From NCBI GenBank assembly GCA_021847625.1, contig JAJZQK010000002.1:1-28685 (forward strand): a DNA stretch of 28,685 nucleotides. Direction: 5' to 3'. Below the pieces are notes generated by a model. That model made no database searches and was not told where the DNA came from. It worked only from the letters and a program-made list of their open reading frames with translations. This document shows positions 24,837 through 28,685 of this stretch, piece by piece. Both the position numbers and the translations under genes were made by a program. Each line of letters begins with the position of its first letter. Position 1 is the first letter of the stretch. The DNA comes from Chloroflexota bacterium. Lineage in GTDB: Bacteria > Chloroflexota > FW602-bin22 > JAMCYS01.

Positions 24837-24879
24837 CTAGGGGGTACCTAGGGTAAACCCTAGCTAGGGGAAACCCTAG
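24837..24879. repeat. Tandem CTAG palindrome array
   Basis: Two abutting 16-nt units, CTAGGG-TAAA-CCCTAG (24848-24863) and CTAGGG-GAAA-CCCTAG (24864-24879), follow a related CTAGG-GGGTA-CCTAG (24837-24851). Each folds into a hairpin, one with a GAAA tetraloop. Five CTAG tetramers occur in 43 bp, although CTAG is rare in most bacterial genomes. It sits just before a strong ribosome site. It may act as a protein-binding array or an mRNA structure. The stretch 24759-24836 shows nothing else. Confidence 0.75.
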
Positions 24880-24910
24880 GTTGGCCGTTAGCAGGCCAAA
24901 GGAGGCTTCA

Positions 24911-25003
24911 ATGGTTGGTGTCCGTGGTGTTTTTGCCGAGAGGCTGGCCAGGATACCCAGCCAGGCGGGAGGAGAGGCATGTCGACTTCCGTTGAATCGC
25001 TGA
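24911..25003 (+). CDS. Possible 30-aa leader peptide
   Basis: An ATG at 24911 follows a perfect AAAGGAGG (24898-24905) by 5 nt and opens 30 codons (MVGVRGVFAERLARIPSQAG onward) to TGA. It begins 31 nt after the CTAG hairpins and overlaps the start of the 70-aa gene by 25 nt in another frame. The strong ribosome site is the main support. It could be a leader peptide coupling hairpin state to translation downstream. Confidence 0.35.
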   Translation: MVGVRGVFAERLARIPSQAGGEACRLPLNR

Positions 25004-25191
25004 TGGAGGCATGGATCGCCAGCGTCGAGCGCTACGAGGAGTTCGTAGCCAAGCACATGTACCGCGTCGGGTCGCCAGCACGGCCGCTGACTGAAGAAGA
25101 ACACGGCGAGTTGGGACGGCTGGCCGCGGAGATGGACGCAGCCAGCGAGGCCTTCCGCCGGGCGATGGGGCTTGGGTCCCGACCGGGGTAG
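24979..25191 (+). CDS. 70-aa helical protein, function unknown
   Basis: An ATG at 24979 behind GGGAGGAGAGGC. The protein is acidic and almost wholly helical in appearance: helix one to about residue 28 (SVESLMEAWIASVERYEEFV) and helix two about 37-63 (TEEEHGELGRLAAEMDAASE), joined by a Pro-containing turn. This helical hairpin suggests a small dimer or a partner-binding protein. I recognise no family. It lies 39 nt upstream of the hemerythrin gene, so the two may be co-transcribed. Confidence 0.6.
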   Translation: MSTSVESLMEAWIASVERYEEFVAKHMYRVGSPARPLTEEEHGELGRLAAEMDAASEAFRRAMGLGSRPG

Positions 25192-25230
25192 AAGATGGAA
25201 TAGCTTGCATGTGAAGAACGGAGGACAGCG

Positions 25231-25635
25231 TTGAGGCTCTTTCAGTGGACACCTGATCTCGCGGTGGGAATGGGCAAGGTTGACGAACAGCACAAAGATC
25301 TGTTCGGCCACGTCAATAACCTGCTGGTCGCCGTGGATGCTGACGGCGGCAAAGACGAGGTGCGCAGGCTGCTCGACTTTCTCGCCGACTATGTGAACAA
25401 GCACTTTGCCGACGAAGAGGCCTTCATGAAGCGCTTCCAGTACCCGCGGGTGCTCCAGCATCTAAGACAGCACGACGAGTTCAGACGGCGCATCGTCACC
25501 TTGCGTGACCTGGTGGAGAAGGGGACGCCCAGCAAGATGCTTGTGCTCTCGGTTCAGGGCCAGGTCTGTGACTGGTTGGTCGAGCACGTGAGCAAGGTCG
25601 ATAAGCAGGTGGGCGAGTACGTGCGGGACCGGTAG
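25231..25635 (+). CDS. Bacteriohemerythrin (oxygen/metal-binding four-helix protein)
   Basis: 134 aa with the full di-iron ligand set: H21 (DEQHKDLF), H58 and E62 (NKHFADEEAFM), H77 and H81 (LQHLRQHDEF), H119 and D124 (VEHVSKVDKQV). The start of the fold, FQWTPDLAVGMGKVDEQH, is typical. Single-domain bacterial hemerythrins bind O2 reversibly and are linked to oxygen sensing, storage or detoxification in microaerobes. The start is TTG at 25231 after GGAGGAC. It lies downstream of the 70-aa gene, in the same direction. Confidence 0.93.
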   Translation: MRLFQWTPDLAVGMGKVDEQHKDLFGHVNNLLVAVDADGGKDEVRRLLDFLADYVNKHFADEEAFMKRFQYPRVLQHLRQHDEFRRRIVTLRDLVEKGTPSKMLVLSVQGQVCDWLVEHVSKVDKQVGEYVRDR

Positions 25636-25835
25636 GCGGGTCCTCGCTGGCCAAGACGGCGTTCGATCCTGGCGGCCATCGCACTGTTGACGACCATCAC
25701 CGCCACTGCGGCCTCGGCCCAGTCGGTGCCAGCGGCGAAGGCCACGGCCACGCCGATCGTGCTGCCGGCCGAAGAGTGCAGCCTGCGGTGACGGTGACAG
25801 TGGTGGAGAAGTAGCTCACGCTGGAGGGCTGGTCG
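25636..25835 (+). other. Gap with a signal-peptide-like reading frame
   Basis: In the hemerythrin frame, right after its TAG, the sequence reads RRRSILAAIALLTTITATAA then SAQSVPAAKA and on to a TGA at about 25793. This has the look of a secretory signal with an ASA cleavage site, but there is no ATG, GTG or TTG before the hydrophobic core. It is probably a remnant of an exported protein gene, or chance. Confidence 0.25.
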
Positions 25836-26630
25836 ATGCCGACGGGCGAATGGCACGAGGAGCGCGTTCTGATCACAGTGAAGACCTACCCCAATCCAAG
25901 CGCTACCTACGGCGAGACGGTTTGCACTGCGGGCATTAGACAGAGTGGCGGCTTTATTCGGCTTTATCCGGTACGTTTTCGCCTCCTGGCGGAGGACAAG
26001 CGTTTCGCCAAGTACACTTGGATTCGTGTGCCGGTGAAGAAAGCGGACAGAGACTCCCGGCCGGAGAGCTATCGCCTCGACGACGCTAATATCGAGCGCG
26101 AAGTGACTATCGATACCAAGGATGGTTGGCAGGAGCGGAAGGAGATTGTCCTCCCGCTCCTGTCGCCCTCAGTTGAAGCCTTGAAAGCACGCCACGAGAA
26201 GGATGGCACTTCTCTGGGGATAATCAAACCGAAGAAGATCGTCGACTTCTCGATTGTTCCTGCTGATTCACCGAGCTGGACTGAGAAGGAACTCACCAAT
26301 TTGCGAAAAGAGGACCTATTCGCTGGGGCTCCGCCATGGGTGCTTGAGAAGATACCGGTTGAGTTCATGTACAAGTTCTACTGTGACGATGACAACTGCG
26401 ACGGCCACGACATGCGGCTGCTGGATTGGGAAGTGGCGCAATCCTATCGCAGCTGGCGCTTGCGGTACAGGGACCCAGATGAGCTTAGCAAGAAGATCCT
26501 ACAGCGCTACCGCGACGAGATAATCGAGAAATATGATACCCACTTCTACCTGGGGACGATCGCCAATCACCCGAAATCGTGGACGATAATCGGGCTCTTC
26601 TATCCGCCCAAGGCGAAGGCGGGCGCCTAG
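25836..26630 (+). CDS. Uncharacterised 264-aa protein paired with DUF488
   Basis: ATG at 25836, 7 nt after GGAGGG. I do not recognise a named domain. The N-terminal half is beta-rich (RVLITVKTYPNPS, GGFIRLYPVRFRLL, YTWIRVPVKKA). The second half has a compact motif, C183DDDNC188DGH191DM followed by DWE (197-199), that could bind a metal, and ends with HFYLGTIANH and SWTIIGLFYPP. Charged residues are frequent and no membrane or signal segment is present, so it is cytoplasmic. It converges with the DUF488 gene and their stop codons overlap. A nucleic-acid-processing or defence role is possible, but this is speculation. Confidence 0.75.
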   Translation: MPTGEWHEERVLITVKTYPNPSATYGETVCTAGIRQSGGFIRLYPVRFRLLAEDKRFAKYTWIRVPVKKADRDSRPESYRLDDANIEREVTIDTKDGWQERKEIVLPLLSPSVEALKARHEKDGTSLGIIKPKKIVDFSIVPADSPSWTEKELTNLRKEDLFAGAPPWVLEKIPVEFMYKFYCDDDNCDGHDMRLLDWEVAQSYRSWRLRYRDPDELSKKILQRYRDEIIEKYDTHFYLGTIANHPKSWTIIGLFYPPKAKAGA

Positions 26631-27070
26631 AGGTGAACAGGTGGAGTGGACAGTCCGCGCTCGAGCAACTCGGCGGCCAGCAGCGAGCGATGGCAGTGCT
26701 CGACATCGGCCTCCATGCAGAGCAGGCAGACACGTTGCCCACTGTACGGCGCTAAGGCGGCCTCGAGGGTGCCGTTCAGTGAACGAACGTGGGCCAGGTA
26801 ATCTGCCGCGAACTGGTGCCAGTCGCCGGTCGCGTGTAGTTCCTTCCGCAACTCTGGAGCGCTACCAAGCTCGCGCAAGTGGGCATACTGGATATGCCCG
26901 GCCTCCAGAGTCCTGGCTAGTGCTGAACGGCCAAAGGCAGGGCGACGACTCCAGGGAGTGTAGCGAACGTCAAGCACGACGTCCACGTCGTTTGCCTGGA
27001 GGTCAGACAAGAAACTGTCGACCGACCGACCTTGATAGCCGATCGTATAGAGACTGAGCAAAGAAGCCAT
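26627..27070 (-). CDS. DUF488 family protein
   Basis: 147 aa. The DUF488 hallmarks are present: YTIGYQGRSVDSFLSDL at the start, VDVVLDVRYTPWSRRPAF (D34, R36), and LLCMEADVEHCHRSLLA (C118, E120, C126-H127-R128). The biochemical function of the family is not established; the conserved Cys and His suggest catalysis or metal binding. I chose the ATG at 27070, preceded by GAAGGG; a TTG at 27091 adds 7 residues. It has its own consensus promoter facing the recombinase operon, and its 3' end overlaps the 264-aa gene. Confidence 0.88.
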   Translation of the reverse strand: MASLLSLYTIGYQGRSVDSFLSDLQANDVDVVLDVRYTPWSRRPAFGRSALARTLEAGHIQYAHLRELGSAPELRKELHATGDWHQFAADYLAHVRSLNGTLEAALAPYSGQRVCLLCMEADVEHCHRSLLAAELLERGLSTPPVHL

Positions 27071-27108
27071 TGTTCCCTTCGCTTTAGCCAATCGGACCTG
27101 TCAACAGG

Positions 27109-27137
27109 ATTATAGCTCCCGAGCAAGTGAAAAGCAA
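27109..27137 (-). promoter_or_regulatory. Promoter of the DUF488 gene
   Basis: On the minus strand, -35 TTGCTT (27137-27132) and a perfect -10 TATAAT (27114-27109) are 17 nt apart, about 40 nt before the ATG at 27070. Confidence 0.65.
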
Positions 27138-27147
27138 GAGAAATATA

Positions 27148-27159
27148 GAACACCTGTTC
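27148..27159. promoter_or_regulatory. LexA-type SOS box
   Basis: GAACACCTGTTC matches GAAC-N4-GTTC, the core of the LexA/DinR box known from Firmicutes and Actinobacteria. It overlaps the -35 of the rightward recombinase operon promoter, so LexA bound here would repress it until DNA damage. It also lies 10 bp from the DUF488 -35. Confidence 0.6.
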
Positions 27160-27185
27160 CATTTCTGCCGCTTTTCCGGTATACT
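27157..27185 (+). promoter_or_regulatory. Promoter of the peptidase/recombinase operon
   Basis: TTCCAT (27157-27162) and TATACT (27180-27185) are 17 nt apart. Transcription should start near 27192, 40 nt before the first ATG. The -35 shares bases with the LexA-type box. Confidence 0.55.
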
Positions 27186-27217
27186 GGTGGCTGGGCAAGC
27201 GCCCTTACTACCACCAG
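27184..27217. repeat. Inverted repeat over the start region of the recombinase operon
   Basis: CTGGTGG (27184-27190) and CCACCAG (27211-27217) are perfect inverted arms 20 nt apart; the left arm overlaps the -10 and the right arm touches AGGAGG (27216-27221). Since the left arm precedes the predicted start of transcription, a second DNA operator is more likely than an RNA hairpin. Confidence 0.4.
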
Positions 27218-27231
27218 GAGGCTAGTTGTCC

Positions 27232-27609
27232 ATGGCAGCGAAAGGTCCCCGTAAACCCAGACCGGTCAGCTTCGGCCTCATGTATGACCGCCGGCGCAAC
27301 CAGAGTCTGGCGCTAGAGGATCAGGCGCGCCGCCTGGCCGCCGCGATCGGCGTGTCATACTCGGAAAACCTGCTCTCACTCTCGGCACGGCGCTTGAGCG
27401 GGGAGGAGTTTGACGACCTGGTGGCTGGCCTGAAGGTCGCGAAGCAAGAGGCCGCGGAACAGACTTCCGGTGAGGCCGGCGAGGATGAGCAGGTCAACCC
27501 AGTGCACATGGCTTCCCGCGGCGCTACGCCGGACGATTCCTCGGGTGAGGCTGGCCGCGAGCTGGAGCGATACCTCCGCTCGCTGGAGATCGCCGAGGGT
27601 CGGCGATGA
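27232..27609 (+). CDS. Unknown 125-aa protein, first gene of the recombinase operon
   Basis: ATG at 27232, 10 nt after AGGAGG; a TTG at 27226 is an alternative. The N-terminus is basic and Pro-rich (AAKGPRKPRPVSFGLMYDRR). A helical section follows (residues about 26-75, LALEDQARRLAAAIGVSYSE, then RRLSGEEFDDLVAGLKVAKQ), then an acidic, Ser/Gly-rich linker and a C-terminal helix (ELERYLRSLEIAE). I recognise no family and no convincing helix-turn-helix. It overlaps the peptidase start (ATGA). In the ImmR-ImmA layout of integrative elements this position holds the repressor, so it may be an atypical substrate of the peptidase. Confidence 0.65.
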   Translation: MAAKGPRKPRPVSFGLMYDRRRNQSLALEDQARRLAAAIGVSYSENLLSLSARRLSGEEFDDLVAGLKVAKQEAAEQTSGEAGEDEQVNPVHMASRGATPDDSSGEAGRELERYLRSLEIAEGRR

Positions 27610-28103
27610 GCTACATTCCCCACGCCGACCCGGCCGCCCTGCGGGTGCGCGACATCGCCCAGTGGGCCGTCATCACCCAGAACCTGCTGCAGCTGGGCAG
27701 CGTCCACGAGCCACCGGTGCCGACCAACATCATCTCGATCTTCGACCCCGGCAGCCGGGTAATCATCCAGCAGCGGCCGCTGCAGCCGGGCCTGCACGGC
27801 GAGTTGGCGCGCGACGACCTCGGCTGGGTGATCGTGCTCGACGGCCGGGCCCATCCGCTGGTGCAGCGCTTCGCTGTCTTCCACGAGGGATTCCACATAA
27901 TACAACGCGTCCGGCGCCTGGCGGTGGAGGAAGACTGGCGCTATCGGGAGCGGCTAGCCAACGGATTCGCTCGGCGCCTCTTGGTGCCGCGGCGGATGCT
28001 TGAGGAGAGGTTGCGCAAGGTGACCGACCTCGGCCAGCTCTGCCATATCTTCCAGGTGGCCCGGACATTGATGCAGGAGCGCCTCAAGGAGCTGGGCAGG
28101 TGA
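27606..28103 (+). CDS. ImmA/IrrE-type metallopeptidase
   Basis: 165 aa. The zinc motif H93-E94-G-F-H97 (FHEGFHII) is followed by ERLANGFARRLLVPRRML, with E115 as the likely third ligand; this matches the ExxANxFA signature of the ImmA/IrrE family (COG2856). The upstream strand GWVIVLDGRAH is also typical. In ICEBs1, ImmA cleaves the repressor ImmR after DNA damage; IrrE cleaves DdrO in Deinococcus. Its start overlaps the preceding gene (ATGA) and its stop overlaps the recombinase start (GTGA), so the three are translationally coupled. No separate helix-turn-helix domain is fused to it. Confidence 0.87.
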   Translation: MSYIPHADPAALRVRDIAQWAVITQNLLQLGSVHEPPVPTNIISIFDPGSRVIIQQRPLQPGLHGELARDDLGWVIVLDGRAHPLVQRFAVFHEGFHIIQRVRRLAVEEDWRYRERLANGFARRLLVPRRMLEERLRKVTDLGQLCHIFQVARTLMQERLKELGR

Positions 28104-28537
28104 GAGTCTACATCTACGCGCGGCGCAGCAAGGCCAAGAAGGGCAGGGACGGCCAGCCGGTGGAGGACGAGGCGCTCTCCCTGGCGGCGCAGCTGCGCGC
28201 CTGCCGCGCCGAGTGCGCCAAGCGGGGCTGGGAGATCGTGCGCGAGCTGGTGGAGGACGACAAGTCCGCCCGCTACGAGAACCCCACCAAGCGCGTCCTC
28301 TTCCGGGAGATGATCGTCGACGTCGAGGCCGGTCTGGCCGACGTGATCGTCGTCCACAAGCTCGATCGCTTCAGTCGCAACCTGCGCCTCACTCTCCAGA
28401 GTCTGGATCGTCTCGCCCAGCGCAACGTCGGCCTTGTCAGCGTCGTCGAGAATCTCGATTACTCGACGCCCCAGGGCCGGCTGTCGTTGCACATGTTCGC
28501 CGCCCTGGCCCAGTTCTACTCCGAGAACCTGGGCTAG
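28100..28537 (+). CDS. Serine recombinase catalytic domain, ends at in-frame TAG
   Basis: 145 aa from GTG 28100, overlapping the peptidase stop. Resolvase-type catalytic domain: nucleophile S10 in YARRSKAK, then ALSLAAQLRACRAECAKRGW, VVHKLDRFSRNLR (KLDR-SR motif) and GRLSLHMFAALAQFYSENLG. The start of a large serine recombinase that would integrate, excise or invert DNA. It stops at TAG (28535-28537) exactly where other members continue into the recombinase and zinc-ribbon domains, and the same frame does continue. Either a point mutation has broken it, the amber codon is read through, or the base is wrong. Confidence 0.85.
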   Translation: MRVYIYARRSKAKKGRDGQPVEDEALSLAAQLRACRAECAKRGWEIVRELVEDDKSARYENPTKRVLFREMIVDVEAGLADVIVVHKLDRFSRNLRLTLQSLDRLAQRNVGLVSVVENLDYSTPQGRLSLHMFAALAQFYSENLG

Positions 28538-28685
28538 GAGGTGAGGAAGACGAAGAGCGAACGCAAGGAGCGAGGACTCTACAATAGCCTGCTGCCCTTC
28601 GGCGCAGTGCGCGGTGAGGATGGCCTGCCGGCGCCCGATCTGCGACTGCAGGCCAACGGCAAGACTAACCACGACGGGCTGGTCT
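28538..28685 (+). pseudogene. Continuation of the serine recombinase past the amber codon
   Basis: In the same frame directly after the TAG the sequence reads EVRKTKSERKERGLYNSLLP then FGAVRGEDG and so on to the window end without a stop. The KxERxxxGLYNxxLPFG stretch is the normal entry to the recombinase domain. No start codon stands close behind the AGGAGG at 28536-28541, so independent translation is unlikely. The gene runs off the window. Confidence 0.7.

Noticed and set aside
24837..24879. CRISPR-like array
   Set aside because: Units abut with no spacers and are palindromic hairpins, not repeat-spacer units.

Overview
The window is high-GC bacterial DNA. I favour the phylum Chloroflexota, at moderate confidence. 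The evidence is a Tat-exported lipoprotein binding protein with a short Ala/Pro-rich linker after the lipobox, a split carbohydrate ABC transporter beside a UroD-family methyltransferase-like protein, a ferredoxin-fused EtfA with a membrane Fe-S/haem partner, and frequent GTG/TTG starts behind strong GGAGG sites. A selC gene for selenocysteine tRNA shows that the host probably makes selenoproteins, although none was found here.

Layout. 1-5.6 kb: a YacP-like NYN nuclease (minus), selC with its own promoter, then a sugar ABC operon (binding protein, a large intercistronic hairpin, two permeases) ending in a UroD-family protein. 5.8-9.0 kb: minus-strand genes for a B12-binding radical SAM enzyme, an OsmC-type peroxidase and an MscS channel. 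9.3-12.2 kb: plus-strand TIM-barrel protein, a collapsed aldo/keto reductase and a DEAD-box helicase. 12.35-16.5 kb: a minus-strand etfB-etfA-Fe-S oxidoreductase operon that looks like an ETF-to-menaquinone electron route. 17.1-18.9 kb: a PAS histidine kinase and response regulator, with an apparently frameshifted kinase 5' end. 19.2-20.6 kb: a decay zone holding an MNT-domain gene with a truncated HepT start, plus C-terminal scraps of a YeiH-like transporter and a LysR-like regulator. 20.66-23.86 kb: full-length carB without carA.

24.0-25.7 kb: two divergent small XRE-type regulators share an intergenic region with two copies of a 14-bp palindrome. One copy fills the spacer of a TTGACA promoter and the other overlaps an extended -10 in the opposite direction, a compact switch-like layout. 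Next come a tandem array of CTAG palindromes, a tiny ORF, a 70-aa protein and a bacteriohemerythrin. 25.8-27.1 kb: an uncharacterised 264-aa protein converges with a DUF488 protein, with overlapping stop codons.

27.1-28.7 kb: a tightly coupled operon of an unknown 125-aa protein, an ImmA/IrrE-like metallopeptidase and a large serine recombinase. It lies behind a GAAC-N4-GTTC LexA-type box that overlaps the -35, suggesting a DNA-damage-responsive mobile element. The recombinase has an in-frame amber codon at the end of its catalytic domain and runs off the window. The two most interesting systems are the divergent XRE switch and the LexA-box peptidase/recombinase operon.
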